Assembly (NCBI RefSeq): GCF_050947875.1
Contig: NC_134570.1
Span: forward strand, 227,401,265 to 227,465,264
Length of the DNA: 64,000 nt
DNA from: Dermacentor variabilis
Lineage: Eukaryota; Arthropoda; Arachnida; Ixodida; Ixodidae
Reading direction: 5' to 3'
The notes beneath the pieces are model-generated. The model searched no databases, was not told the DNA's origin, and saw only the letters and a program-made list of their open reading frames with translations. Positions 34,393 through 44,974 of this stretch are shown in pieces. A program made the translations under genes and the position numbers. Within the stretch, counting starts at the first letter, position 1. Each line of letters begins with the position of its first letter.

Positions 34393-35115
34393 GTGCTTCT
34401 CGACGGCCACGCAGTTACAGCCTTAGTAGACACCGGTGCTGATTACTCCGTCATGAGTGGACACATCGCCGCCCAGTTGAAGAAGGTTAAGACTGCATGG
34501 GAAGGCCCTCAAATTCGCACCGCTGGAGGACACCTGATTACGCCGACTGGAATCTGCACGGCAAGAATAACCATTCATGACCGGACTTACCCTGCCACCT
34601 TCGTTATCCTCCAACAGTGTTCACGAGACGTCATTCTAGGTATGGACTTCCTGAACCAACACGGCGCAATCATCGATCTGAAGTCGAAGTCAATAACGCT
34701 GTCGGAAGATAAAGCGATACCGCTGGAGAGCCTTCGTAGTCACCACACCTTGAGTGTTCTCGAAGATCAAGTAAGCATCCCGCCTCGCTCCAGCATTGTT
34801 ATTTCGGTCGGCACCAAAATACCCGCTGACGTAGAAGGCGTCATCGAAGGCGACCAACGTCTACTGCTTGACCGTGAAATATGCGTCGCAAGAGGGATCG
34901 CTCGACTGCATGGAGGAAACACGAAAGTGTTACTGACAAACTTCAGCCAGGAGTTCAAGCACATGAACAAGGGCACGACGATCGCATACATTGAGGAAAT
35001 TCTGGAAACCAGCAATGCGTTTGTCCTCTCGGATTCTGTCGCATCCACCCCGACGACCGTAGTTCCCGAGCCAGACTTCGACATAAATCCAAGTCTCCCC
35101 GTGATTAAGCGGTAA
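34393..35115 (+). CDS. Gypsy-1 protease region of pol
   Basis: An aspartic protease is marked by ALVDTGADYSVMS (active-site DTGA intact) and the later ILGMDFL. Proteases of this type cleave the polyprotein. The region shares its reading frame with gag, but a stop at 34141-34143 and further stops near 34330-34390 separate them, so how pol is expressed is unclear (frameshift or internal start). The frame closes at TAA 35113-35115, just before reverse transcriptase sequence begins in another frame. Confidence 0.85.
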   Translation: MLLDGHAVTALVDTGADYSVMSGHIAAQLKKVKTAWEGPQIRTAGGHLITPTGICTARITIHDRTYPATFVILQQCSRDVILGMDFLNQHGAIIDLKSKSITLSEDKAIPLESLRSHHTLSVLEDQVSIPPRSSIVISVGTKIPADVEGVIEGDQRLLLDREICVARGIARLHGGNTKVLLTNFSQEFKHMNKGTTIAYIEEILETSNAFVLSDSVASTPTTVVPEPDFDINPSLPVIKR

Positions 35116-35251
35116 CAGCTCAGAAGTCTGCTTCGACGATACAAAGTGCTTTTCGACGTCATCGAAGATTCGACAGACACCAATCGCAAAGCATCGCATA
35201 ATAATCGAAGAGTGCGCTCGACCACTCCGCCAGAGCCCTTACCGAGTTTCG

Positions 35252-35908
35252 ATGCGAGAACGCGAAGCTATAAGACAACAAGTCGACGAAATGCTACGCT
35301 ACGACATCATCCAGCCGTCGAAAAGCCCGTGGGCGTCTCCAGTTGTTTTAGTGAAGAAAAAGGACGGAACCCTACGTTTCTGTGTCGATTATCGTCGACT
35401 GAACAAAATCACGAAGAAAGACGTATACCCCCTCCCACGGATAGACGATGCATTGGATCGGCTCTGCAATGCTAAATACTTCTCATCGATGGACCTCAAA
35501 TCTGGCTACTGGCAAATAGAAGTCGACGAAAGGGATCGCGAAACGACCGCCTTCATCACGCCAGACGAGCTCTTTGAGTTCAAGGTTATGCCATTTGGAC
35601 TGTGCTCGGCGCCTGCAACGTTCCAGCACGTGATGGACACGGTTTTAGCAGGATTGAAGTGGCAGACCTGTCTCGTTTACTTGGATGAGGTCGTTGTATT
35701 CGCCGGAAATTTCGACGATCACCTTAGGCGGCTTGCCACAGTACTAGAGGCCATCAAGTCATCAGGGCTCACTCTGAAGCCAGAAAAGTGACGCTTCGCT
35801 TACGATGAGCTTCTGTTCCTAGGCCACGTCATCAAGTCTGGAGTCTGCCCTGACCCGCAGAAGACAGCTGCCATCGCAAAGTTCCCGCAGCCCACCGACA
35901 AGAAGGCA
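35252..35908 (+). pseudogene. Gypsy-1 reverse transcriptase, with a stop and altered YLDD
   Basis: Conserved blocks follow the Ty3/Gypsy order: [64 protein letters not shown]. The catalytic box reads YLDEV (35678-35692) where YLDD is expected, so the second metal-binding Asp is Glu. A TGA at 35789-35791 replaces the Cys codon expected in the KPEKC motif. Sequence then continues in the same frame (RFAYDELLFLGHVI) into RNase H. Confidence 0.9.
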
Positions 35909-36667
35909 GTGCGTAGATTTCTTGGCATGTGTGCCTACTACAGGCGATTTGTCAAGGACTTTTCGCGCATCACTGAGCCGCTGACACAGCTAACTAAATG
36001 TGACGTCGAGTTCAAGTGGGAAACGCCGCAGGCCAACGCATTTCAAGAACTAAAACGACGTATGCAGTCGCCGCCCGTACTTGCGCACTTCGACGAGCAC
36101 GCCGATACCGAAATCCACACTGACGCCAGTAGCCTAGGCCTCGGTGCCGTCCTAGTCCAGAGAACAGATGGACATGAACACGTGATAGCTTACGCTAGCC
36201 GGTCGTTGTCAAAAGCGGAAGACAATTATTCTACAACCGAAAAGGAATGCCTCGCCATCGTTTGGGCTACAGCGAAATTTCGCCCTTACCTCTATGGCAG
36301 GCCATTCAAAGTGGTCAGCGACCATCTCGCGTTGTGTTGGCTAGCTAACTTAAAGGACCCTTCAGGACGGCTGGCACGGTGGAGCCTCAGACTACAAGAA
36401 TACGACATCACTGTAACCTACAAGTCCGGACGAAAACACTCAGATGCCGATTGCCTATCACGCGCCCTTATTGACCCGCCGCCGCAAGATGACGAGGATG
36501 ACGACGCCTTCCTTGGTATAATAAGCGCGGAAGACTTCGCCGAACAACAACGAGGGGACACGGAGCTAAAAGCTCTAGTCGAGTATTTGGAAGGCACACT
36601 GACGTTGTCCCTAGGGCATTCAAGCGTGGATTATCTTCGTTCACGCTTCAAAACAACCTACTCGTGA
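35909..36667 (+). CDS. Gypsy-1 RT connection and RNase H
   Basis: Starts in the connection region (RRFLGMCAYYRRFVKDFSRI) and continues into RNase H with EIHTDASSLGLGAVL (first Asp), EKECLAIVWA (Glu), VVSDHLALCWL (the usual TDH is SDH) and HSDADCLSR. RNase H removes the RNA template. The frame ends at 36665-36667 in the linker to integrase through a one-base shift near 36645. Confidence 0.9.
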   Translation: MRRFLGMCAYYRRFVKDFSRITEPLTQLTKCDVEFKWETPQANAFQELKRRMQSPPVLAHFDEHADTEIHTDASSLGLGAVLVQRTDGHEHVIAYASRSLSKAEDNYSTTEKECLAIVWATAKFRPYLYGRPFKVVSDHLALCWLANLKDPSGRLARWSLRLQEYDITVTYKSGRKHSDADCLSRALIDPPPQDDEDDDAFLGIISAEDFAEQQRGDTELKALVEYLEGTLTLSLGHSSVDYLRSRFKTTYS

Positions 36668-37794
36668 AGAAGAACTTCTCACCAGTCCGCGCCAACTATC
36701 TTCCTGTTGTTCCGTCGGCGCTGCGTCCAGAAGTAGTGCACGCTCTACATGACGATCCGACCGCTGGGCACCTCGGTTTCTCCCGGACGATATCGAGGAT
36801 ACAAGAAAAGTATTACTGGCGGCACCTAACCGCCGATGTCGCCCGTTACGTCAAGACATGCCGAGACTGTCAACGACGCAAGACACCACCGACAAGGCCA
36901 GCAGGATTACTACAGCCGATCGAACCTCCTCGCCGACCATTCCAGCAGATTGGGATGGATTTGTTGGGGCCGTTTCCGATGTCAACATCCGGGAATAAGT
37001 GGATCGTCGGGGCGACGGACTATCTCACCCGCTTTGCTGAAACTAAAGCTCTACCAAAAGGCAGCGCAGCCGAAGTGGCGAAATTTTTCGTCGAGAACAT
37101 CCTGCTGCGACATGGTGCCCCAGAAGTGCTCATCACCGACAGAGGAACGGCTTTCACAGCAGAGCTCGTCCAAGCGATTCTGCAGTACAGCCAGACAAGC
37201 CACAGGGGGGCAACTGCCTACCATCCGCAGACGAATGGTCTCACGGAGCGCCTGAACAAGACCCTCGCCAACATGCTAGCAATGTACGTCGACGTCGAAC
37301 ACAAGACGTGGGACGCGGTCCTGCCGTACGTAACCTTTGCGTACAACACGGCGGTGCAAGAAACAACACAGATCACGCCGTTTAAGCTGGTTTACGGCAG
37401 GAACCCGACGACGACGCTCGACGCCATGCTGCCCCACGTCACTGACGAAGAGAATGTTGACGTCGCTAGCTATCTCCAGCGCGCCGAAGAAGCCCGATAG
37501 CTCGCCCGCCTACGGATCAAGAACCAACAGAGGACCGACAGCCGACACTACAACCTCCGACGACGCTTCGTCGAGTATCAACCCGGCGACCGTGTTTGGG
37601 TTTGGACCCCGATACGCCGACGAGGACTGAGTGAGAAACTATTGCGCAGCTATTTCGGACCCTACAAGGTCATTCGACGTATTGGCGCACTGGACTATGA
37701 GGTCGTGCCAGACGGAATTTCGCATTCACAGCGGCGCCGCGCACGATCTGAAGTGGTCCACGTGGTGCGTCTGAAACCCTTTTACGCACGCTGA
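36664..37794 (+). pseudogene. Gypsy-1 integrase, one internal stop
   Basis: The zinc-binding region has HALHDDPTAGHLG and CRDCQRRK (HHCC). The catalytic triad is visible as GMDLLGPF (Asp), VLITDRGTAF (Asp) and NGLTERLNK (Glu). TAG at 37498-37500 interrupts just after YLQRAEEAR. The frame then continues (LARLRIKNQQ) through a GPYKVIRRIG motif to TGA 37792-37794. No chromodomain was recognised. Integrase inserts the cDNA, and a 4-bp duplication is normal for this group. Confidence 0.9.
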
Positions 37795-37895
37795 CGAACT
37801 TCCTTATTTTGTTTTGTTGTTTTCTTCGCTTCGGGTGTTTTCTTTACTTTCATTTGTATGCAGCATCGGGTCGATGCTTTTTAAGAGGGGGGTAT

Positions 37896-38314
37896 TGACA
37901 CGCGTACTTATCTTTATCGGGCGACCACGTTTCGCCACCTAACAAATGTTATCGCACAGCGCGGGACGCGCCTGCATGCATCCGAAGTTTCTGGAAAGTT
38001 ATCGATGCTTCTATCCCGTTGTCTGTTGTCGCCGAACCTTGTGCTATCAGATTTCATCGCGTGACGCGAATGGTGTAGAACTTTGTGGAAGGCACACGGG
38101 TCCCAACGATTAGTCTGGAACATTCGACGACTGTTGTATAAAAGCCGACGCGCTTGACCCGCTGACCAGATTTTCGCCGATCGCCGACTGTGTTCGCCGC
38201 TATCGTTGTGCTATAAATGTAGCCTGTTTTGTGGGCACAGGTTCGCCCAATAAAATTTAGTTTTGTCGCTCACAGTGGTGCTACTGTGTTCTTAAACGTC
38301 ACCACTACGTGACA
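37896..38314 (+). repeat. Gypsy-1 3' LTR
   Basis: Same length as the 5' LTR (419 bp), starting TGACACGCGT and ending CTACGTGACA. It is preceded by a purine tract at 37881-37892. About 13 substitutions separate the two copies by eye, and no length differences were seen. Confidence 0.95.
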
Positions 38315-38380
38315 ATATATTAAATTAGTAGCTGCAGAAATATTGGAACAGGCAGTTTCACTTTAATACCTTTAAATAAC

Positions 38381-38605
38381 CTATGATGTATTAATGCCTA
38401 CTTTAGGAACCGCTTGCTCTAAAATACTGTCTTTCAAAAAATCTGTCTTCGAAAGACTGTCGTTGCCGCACTTTGTGGGTTTTGATTGAGGGTCAGAGCT
38501 GGAAGAGTTAGGATTAGAATCTGATTTGGAAAGACTATCTTTCACAAACTTTGGTTTCTGAGTGCGGGACAGAAATCGATGAATTATCATTAGGTGATCT
38601 TGTGC
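38381..38605 (-). pseudogene. I/Jockey-like LINE ORF1, C-terminal end
   Basis: Minus-strand residues KPKFVKDSLSKSDSNPNSSS and KTDFLKDSILEQAVPKVG, then a stop at 38381, form a Ser/Lys-rich tail. It continues ORF1 across the RTE insertion; the duplicated target at 38595-38605 marks the border. Slightly downstream the ORF2 start is cut by Gypsy-1. Confidence 0.7.
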
Positions 38606-38690
38606 CTTGCAGGTTGCAGCAATGGCGTAGAGGTAGAACATCCGCCTCGCGTGCAAGAGGACCGTGGTTTGAATCCCGATGCCGCGCAAT
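38606..38690 (+). promoter_or_regulatory. tRNA-like head with pol III boxes at the RTE 5' end
   Basis: Box A-like TGGCGTAGAGG (38623-38633) and box B GGTTTGAATCC (38666-38676) are spaced as in a tRNA. The sequence around CCTCGCGTGCAAGAGG resembles the anticodon arm of tRNA-Ala, reading CGC. The acceptor stem pairs poorly, so this is not a functional tRNA gene. It may act, or have acted, as an internal promoter for the LINE. Confidence 0.7.
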
Positions 38691-38999
38691 TTTCCACCGG
38701 ATTAAAAAAAAAACAAATCCGCGTGTTGATAAAATTGCATATACAGGCCTGGAGTACGGCTTGATCCCGGTGAACAGAACCGGTAACGCACTCCCTCACC
38801 AGGGCAGGATTGGCCACCCTGGCGAAGTACTTGGCCACAACATCCTATATGAATACAACAATCACACCCCGGCCCTCAGTCTCCAGCAGCTGCGAAGCAA
38901 CTGACCACGGTGGCGGTCAGACCTGTGACGCAGCAGAGGGTGCTAAGAATCCCTGGATCCGGACAGGCCGCCATTGGAATCTGAACCTGGCAACGTTAA

Positions 39000-41590
39000 A
39001 TGCTAGAACGTTATCTAGTGAGGCGAGTCTAGCAGTGCTAATGGAGGAAAGTGAATGGGATATGAAGTGAAGTTACGAGGACAAATGAAGCATATACAGT
39101 GCTAAAAAGCGGGCACGTTCTGTGCTACCGGGGCTTAGCGGAGAGACGAGAACTAGGAGTCGGATTTCTGATTAATAAGAATATAGCTGGTAACATACAA
39201 GAACTCTATAGCATTAACGAGAGGGTGGCAGGTCTTATTGTGAAGCTTAATAACAGGTACAAATTGAAGGTCGTACAGGTCTACGCCCCTACGTCCAGTT
39301 ATGATGACCTGGAAGGCGAAAGCTTCTATGAAGACGTGGAATCGGCGATGGGTAACGTCAAAACAATATACACTATACTGATGGGCGACCTCAATGCCAA
39401 GGCAGGCAAGAAGCAGGCGGGAGAGAAGTCAGTGGGGGAATATGGCATAGACACTAGGAATAGCAGGGGAGAGTTACCTATTAGTAGACTTTGCAGAGCA
39501 GAATATGCGGATAATGGATACAGTCTTCCGCAAGCGGGATAACCGAAAGTGGACGTGGAGGAGCCCAAATGACGAGACTAGAAATGAAATAGACCTTATA
39601 CTATGCGCTAACCATGGCATAATACAAGATGTGGACGTCCACGGCAAGGTGCGCTGCAGTGACCACTGGATAGTAAGAACTCGAATTAGCCTAGACTTGA
39701 GGAGGGAACGGAATAAACTGGTACATAAGAAGCGGATCAATGAGTTTGCAGCGAGAGGGAAAATAGACGACTTCCAGATCAAGCTACAGAACAGGTATTC
39801 GGCTTTAACTCAGGAAGAGGACCTTAGTGTTGAAACACTGAATGACAATCTCATGGGCATCATTAAGGAGTGCACAATAGAAGTCGGTGGTAACTCCGTT
39901 AGACAGGACACCAGTAAGCTATCGCAGGAGACAAAAGATCTGATCAAGAAACGCCAATATATGAAAGCCTCTAACACTACAGCTAGAATAGAACTGGCAG
40001 AACTTTCGAAGTTAATAACAAGCGTAAGACAGCTTATAATATGGATAGAATTGAATATGCTCTCAGAAACGGAGAAAGTCTAGAAGCAGTGAAGAAAAAA
40101 CTAGGAATTGGCAAGAATAAGATGTATGCGTTAAGAGACAAAGCCGGCAATATCATTACTAATATGGCTGAGATAGTTCAAGTGGTTGAGGAGTTCTATA
40201 GAGATTTATACAGTACTAGTGGCACCCACGACGATAATGGAAGAGAGAATAGTCTAGAGCAATTTGACATCCCATAAGCAATGCCGGAAGAATTAAAGAA
40301 AGCCTTGGGAGCTTTCTTTAAAGAAGGCAATTAAACAAGGCAGCTGGGGAGGATCAGGTAACAGCAGATTTGTTGAAGGATGGTGGGCAGACTGTTCTAG
40401 AGAAACTGGCCACCCTGTATACGCAATGCCTCATGACCTCGAGCGTACCGGACTCTTGGAAGAACGCTAACATAATCCTAATCCATAAAAAAGGGGACGC
40501 CAGAGACTTGAAAAATTATAGACCGATCAGCTTACTGTCCGTTGCCTACAAAGTATTTACTAAGGTAATCACAAATAGAATCCGGAACACCTTAGACTTC
40601 TGTCAAACAAAGGACCAGACAGGATTCCGTAATGGCTACTCAACAATAGACCATATTGACACTATCAATCAGGTAATAGAGAAATGTGCGGAATATAACC
40701 AACCCTTATATATAGCTTTCATTGATTACGAGTAAGCGTTTGATTCAGTCGAAACCTCAGCAGTCATGGAGGGATTACAGAATCAGGGTGTAGACGAGCT
40801 GTATGTAAAAATACTGAAAAATATCTATAGCGGCTCCACAGCCACCGTAGTACTCCATAAAGAAAGTAACAAAATCCCAATAAAGAAAGGCGTCAGGGAG
40901 GGAGATACGGTCTCTCCAATGCTATTCACAGCGTGTTTACAGGAGGTATTCAGAGACCTGGATTGGGAAGAATTGGGAATAAGAGTTAATGGAGAATACC
41001 TTAGTAATTAGCGATTCGCTGATGATATTGCCTTGCTGAGTAACTCAGGGGACCAATTAAAATGCATGCTCACCGACCTGCAGCAGGAAAGCAGAATAGT
41101 GGGTCTAAAAATTAATCTGCAGAAAACTAAAGTAATGTTTAACAGTCTTGGAAGAGAACAGCAGTTTACGATAGGTAGCGAGGCACTCGGAATGGCAAGG
41201 GAATACATCTACTTAGGGCAGGTAGTGACCGCGGATCCGGATCATGAGACTAAAATAATCAGAAGAATAAGAATGGGCTAGGGTGCGTTTGGCAGGCATT
41301 CTCAGACCATGAACAGCAGGTTGCCGTTATCCCTCAAGAGAAAAGTGTGTAACAGCTGTGTCTTACCAGTACTCACCTACGGGGCAGAAACTTGGAGGCT
41401 TACGAAAAGGGCTCTACTTAAATTGAGGACGCAACGAGCTATGGAAAGAATAATGATGGGTGCAACGTTAAGGGATAAGAAAAGAGCAGGTTGGGTGAGG
41501 CAACAAATGCGAGTTAATAACATCTTAGTTGAAATCAAGAAAAAGAAATGGGCATGCGCAGGACATGTAATGAGGACGGAATATAACTGA
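39000..41590 (+). pseudogene. RTE ORF (endonuclease and reverse transcriptase), multiple stops
   Basis: The endonuclease reads LATLNARTLSSEASLAVLME, VVQVYAPTSS, ILMGDLNAKAG and CSDHWIVRTRI, so the catalytic Asp and SDH are kept. A small deletion near 39060 and a frame change near 39510 break it. Reverse transcriptase reads NYRPISLLSVAYKVFTKVIT, TGFRNGYSTIDHI and AFIDYE-stop-AFDSVE (TAA 40733-40735), then GVREGDTVSPMLF, LSN-stop-RFADDIALL (TAG 41009-41011, FADD intact) and YGAETWRLTKRALLKLRTQR. Few changes hit catalytic residues, but stops and shifts inactivate it. Confidence 0.9.
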
Positions 41591-41788
41591 TGGTCATTAA
41601 GGGTTACGGTCTGGATTCCAAGGGAAGGGAGGCGTAGCAGGGGGCGGCAGAAAGTTAGGTGGGCGGATGAGATTAAGAAGTTTGCAGGGACGACATGGCC
41701 ACAATTAGTACATGACCGGGGTTGTTGGAGAAGTATAGGAGGGGCCTTTGTCCTGCAGTCGGCATAACCAGGCTGATGATGATGATGA

Positions 41789-43082
41789 TGATTTTGTGCG
41801 TTTAAGCATGCGAAGGTCAATTTCTACATCCTGGTTGTTTTCCGATACTGATCTAGAGAAGCATCCGTTTTTGGTCTGCTGAGTTGAAGTTGATGGCCTC
41901 GCATTGTCTGTGTCTTGTACAATAACTGATAAAGGATGCATTAGTTGTTCAGCACTTGATGTTAGGGTCTGTGTAATAATCTGCGAGCTAGCATTAGAAC
42001 TCGCTAAAGGACTAAAAACCTGAATCATTCGTGATGTCAATACTTGAGCTAGAGTCTCCGACAGGTTTGACGTTAATCGTTCCGTAGCTTTTGACAACGC
42101 CTTTTCGACCACTGTTGCCAAAGAATTGGAAAGGGCTGAGTCTGCAACCATTTGCTGACTGGCTCCTGCATATCCCTTAGACCTCCCCTGGACCTCAACA
42201 ACAGTATCACGGCGTGAGCAACGGCTCCTTTCAATTACATCTATAATTTGCATTTCCTGTGATCTTGCAGGAAAATTTGAGTAGTTGGCGAGATGACCAC
42301 TACCACAGAGACATTTTTCTTCTTTGTAGGAACAATCACTACAATTGTGGCTGTCTCGAAAAGCACGGCAGCGGGGTGCAGATCGGCAGCCCCTGACACT
42401 GTGACTGAATCGCCAACATTTGTTAAATTGTAGAATGCGTGGAGCTAGAGCTTCTACCTTGTAAATTAGGGGCCAGACCTTAATTTCTGTTGGCCGCATC
42501 GTCCCAGCACATGCAACTATGACTGACTCTGTTGGTATCTTCTTATTGTCAATCACTCGACTGCACCGGTAAACGGAGATGACTCCAGCCACCGAGAACA
42601 TTTCTAAAATCTCTTCAGGGGTTGAAGTGACGTCCACCCTTCGTACAATGCCTCTAGAGCATAGCATGAGAGATGTGGCGGTACGAAACAGCTCACCGGA
42701 TGGGAAGCGAATGTGGAACAACTCAGCAGTTCTTTGACACAGGTGTAGTCTGGTGAGCAGCATAGTATACCACCTCTGCCAAACTGACGGACCTCTGTGC
42801 AAAAATAACGTACAGCGCAAAGGACCAGGACAGCGATAGACGACATACACAGCGCTGACCTCTGTGATCTGTCGAAAGTTGGGTGAGGCCTTCTGCAATT
42901 CGCCCTGAATCTTTTTTTTTGTTTTTTTTCATATTGATCGTACCGCCGCCGGTCGGCACCATGGCCACAGGAACAGTGCCGGCTCCACTGCGAAGAAAAA
43001 ACTTAAGCGGCAGCTCCTGAGGAGCTACCGAGGCTGACCACGGGGAAGCCCCGTAGCTACAGACATCAAGCATGGCTAACAC
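41789..43082 (-). pseudogene. I/Jockey-like LINE ORF1 (gag-like, CCHC knuckles)
   Basis: The main frame (42898 down) carries a domain with RVDVTSTPEEILEMFSVAGV, similar to the RRM-like part of such proteins, then Cys/His clusters around CWRFSHSVRGC, CRAFRDSHNC and CLCGSGHLANY resembling CCHC knuckles in I and Jockey LINEs, some ligands changed. The C-terminal third is Ser/Thr-rich. The probable start (MVPTGGG near 42962) is in another frame, offset by an A run at 42909-42930. ORF1 proteins bind element RNA. The RTE cuts it at 41789. Confidence 0.75.
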
Positions 43083-43453
43083 AAAAACACATCAGAAAAA
43101 AATAAAAAGGTAATCTGAAATTACAAGCTGAGCAAAGAAAATACCATCCGATACTTGACCTAAGCCCCCAAAGAAGGAGAAGCCAGAACGGCGGAACGCA
43201 ATTCCTAAGCGCAAAGCTAGATCGAACGCCGCTCTCTACTCAGAATTTAAATGAATGACCTGCTCAATTCATCTTTTTTTTTACTTTAATTAATTATTAC
43301 TCATTCCATATGACCTTCCTGACTTTATTTTAACAGGTAATTCTATGCTATTCAATGCTAATTACACAGGTATTAGGAAATTTATGCTCCATATTAATTT
43401 GGCATAATCCACCCATTTCTTGGCTATCCCCCATCGTGGGTAGGAGCCACACA

Positions 43454-44058
43454 TGTGACAGGCTGCAACAACAGCAGATCGAGTGCGACGCTCGGGAAGA
43501 GTTCCTGCCGCTGTTCCTGCTGTGGCGGAGTGACCAGGGGCCAGGTGCGGAGGCCTGTTCTGGGACCAAGGACGAGGCCTGCTGAGCGGCTCCTGCCAGG
43601 GCGCAGTTGCCAAGGGCCGTTCCTGGTCGAGGCTGACCGATGTGCTGCCCGCGTGGGTCGACCTTCGGTCGCGCTCCTCGTGAGTTACATCGCAGCGGTG
43701 TCCTCAACGTAGGCAAGCGCCGCATATGGCAGCGCAGCCGTGTGGCGGTTCCAACCGCAGCAACCAGGCCACCTCTGCGTCGGCAACCGTACCGCGCCAC
43801 TACATGCGAGCTGTCACGACCAAAACTGTGAGATGGTCTTTTGAACTCTTGAAGCGCCGAACATTGGTGCGGGACCGGTTGTCTTAACTCCCTGTCCTTC
43901 TCTGGACTGAGCGTCGCGTACATCTGTCTGCGCGTGAAGCTTGATCTGTGGTGCTGTTTTGTTTTGTTTTCCTTTTCTTTGACCATCGGTTGTGGGAACA
44001 ATAAATATTTATTTTTGCCTACTAGCGTTTCTTGCACATCCTTTCTCGTCCTAAGACA
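43454..44058 (+). mobile_element. Probable solo LTR, 605 bp
   Basis: Starts TGTGACAGGC, ends CCTAAGACA, flanked by CACA on both sides (43450-43453, 44059-44062). The duplication is low in complexity, so the call rests also on the AACAATAAATATTT signal near 43998 and the GC-rich body. No coding similarity is seen despite open frames on both strands (up to 237 codons on the minus strand). It sits about 0.9 kb from the ankyrin exon, within the proposed intron. Confidence 0.5.
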
Positions 44059-44146
44059 CACAAACTAGTGACGGACGTCAATAATCATCATACCTACGTT
44101 CGTCCCCTCCACTCTGCAATGTACAACTGCACCTCGAGGGTACAAG

Positions 44147-44204
44147 TAAATAAATAAATAAATAAATTATAAATAAATAAAAATAAATAAATAAATAAAT
44201 AAAT
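44147..44204. repeat. (AAAT)n microsatellite
   Basis: An AAATAAAT run with one TTAT interruption. No element border was assigned to it. Confidence 0.95.
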
Positions 44205-44974
44205 CCACGCTCAGTTGTGCTAGTAACAAGGACGGTCTTCAAACCGTAAGCAAAACCTTTGATGAAAATGAGAAAACTGAGCATACGCCTTGAAATTTTA
44301 CGCACAATAACGCTCACCCGTCCTATATTTAAACCCAACATTTTGCAATATGTGCTTCTTAACGGCGTTTAACTGTTCGGCAGCTACAGTGATCTTAGGT
44401 TGTGCGAACCTCTCGCTATAGGGCCACCCCAATGCTTTTTAGCATTGCCACTGGTGCAATGTTTTACTTCTTCGTCACTCACTGACTTATTACTGTTCTG
44501 AAGTTGTGGCCTCCACTGCTGGCACGAGCGCCATGCACACACACACTGGAGCTGTTCTTGAACAGCGATGCGTTTACCACAAAAGGTTCGAGCGAAACGT
44601 GCAGTAAGCGTCACGTTAAAGCCATCTAATCATTTCACTGGGTGCTGACAAACAACGCCAACGATGTGCGACACCGGTGACGCGACATTTGTGACACGTC
44701 TGCCAGGGCGCTGTTCCGGCAGCGTAGCAGCAGAAGTGATTTAAAAGGTCGCCTCCGCGCGTTATTAGAAAACCGCGTCAGGATCGCGAGCGCAATGCCA
44801 AACCTTGCTTTCAATACAGTGCCTTCTGGCAGAACTGCCATTCCTTTTTATCGCATGACCTGTCGTTAGGCTAGCCATGTCCTATTGTGCGCCTCACCCT
44901 TTGTCAGCTCGCTTCTTCACGCAGTGCTTCGCATGTCAGAGGGCCTTTGCAAAGTGCTGCTCATATCCACTTAC
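44205..44974. other. Intron DNA upstream of the ankyrin intron donor
   Basis: No gene recognised. Segment 44640-44830 is GC-richer (GCGCTGTTCCGGCAGCG) and looks like a dispersed repeat. The splice donor of the ankyrin exon begins at 44974. Confidence 0.4.

Larger units (their letters stand above)
32351..38314 (+). mobile_element. Gypsy-1, complete LTR retrotransposon
   Basis: Two 419-bp LTRs (32351-32769, 37896-38314) flank gag and pol, and a 4-bp duplication ATAT sits outside (32347-32350, 38315-38318). The order gag, protease, reverse transcriptase, RNase H, integrase is that of Ty3/Gypsy. A primer site-like TTTGGTGGAGGTGC follows the 5' LTR and a purine tract AAGAGGGGGG precedes the 3' LTR. 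By eye the LTRs differ at about 13 of 419 positions (about 3%). No envelope frame follows pol. Lesions in pol are listed under each part. It lies in the minus-strand I-like LINE, antisense to the ankyrin gene. Confidence 0.95.
38606..41788 (+). mobile_element. RTE-type LINE inserted in the I-like LINE
   Basis: A 3183-bp element flanked by an 11-bp duplication with one change, TGATCTTGTGC (38595-38605) and TGATTTTGTGC (41789-41799). It starts with a tRNA-like head, then a single broken ORF with endonuclease and reverse transcriptase, and ends with a CTGATGATGATGATGA tail. The 3' part contains GACATGGCCACAATTAGTAC and GGGGCCTTTGTCCTGCAGTC, a conserved end I recall from tick RTE elements. A second, more decayed relative lies at 60373-62195. 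Confidence 0.9.
29945..43240 (-). mobile_element. I/Jockey-like LINE split by Gypsy-1 and an RTE element
   Basis: Minus-strand pieces in consistent order form one non-LTR element: 5' leader (about 43083-43240), ORF1 with CCHC knuckles (41789-43082 and 38381-38605), ORF2 endonuclease then reverse transcriptase (down to 30271), and a 3' region ending in an ATAATAATAATA-type tail near 29945. Gypsy-1 (32351-38314) interrupts the endonuclease N-terminus and the RTE (38606-41788) interrupts ORF1, both with target duplications. The body is about 4.1 kb without insertions, slightly short, and sequence downstream of the reverse transcriptase seems deleted near 30230. Own flanking duplications were not found, so borders are approximate. 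Confidence 0.75.

Noticed and set aside
38606..38690. Functional tRNA-Ala gene
   Set aside because: The acceptor stem pairs poorly, box A is altered, and the segment lies at the exact 5' border of the RTE element.
29945..43240. Target duplication of the I-like LINE itself
   Set aside because: The bases beyond the ATA tail (TATATTAGCT region) could not be matched near the 5' end, so no duplication is claimed and borders stay approximate.
43348..44061. 237-codon minus frame as a host exon
   Set aside because: It overlaps the probable solo LTR, opposite frames are open, and no conserved domain or splice support was seen.
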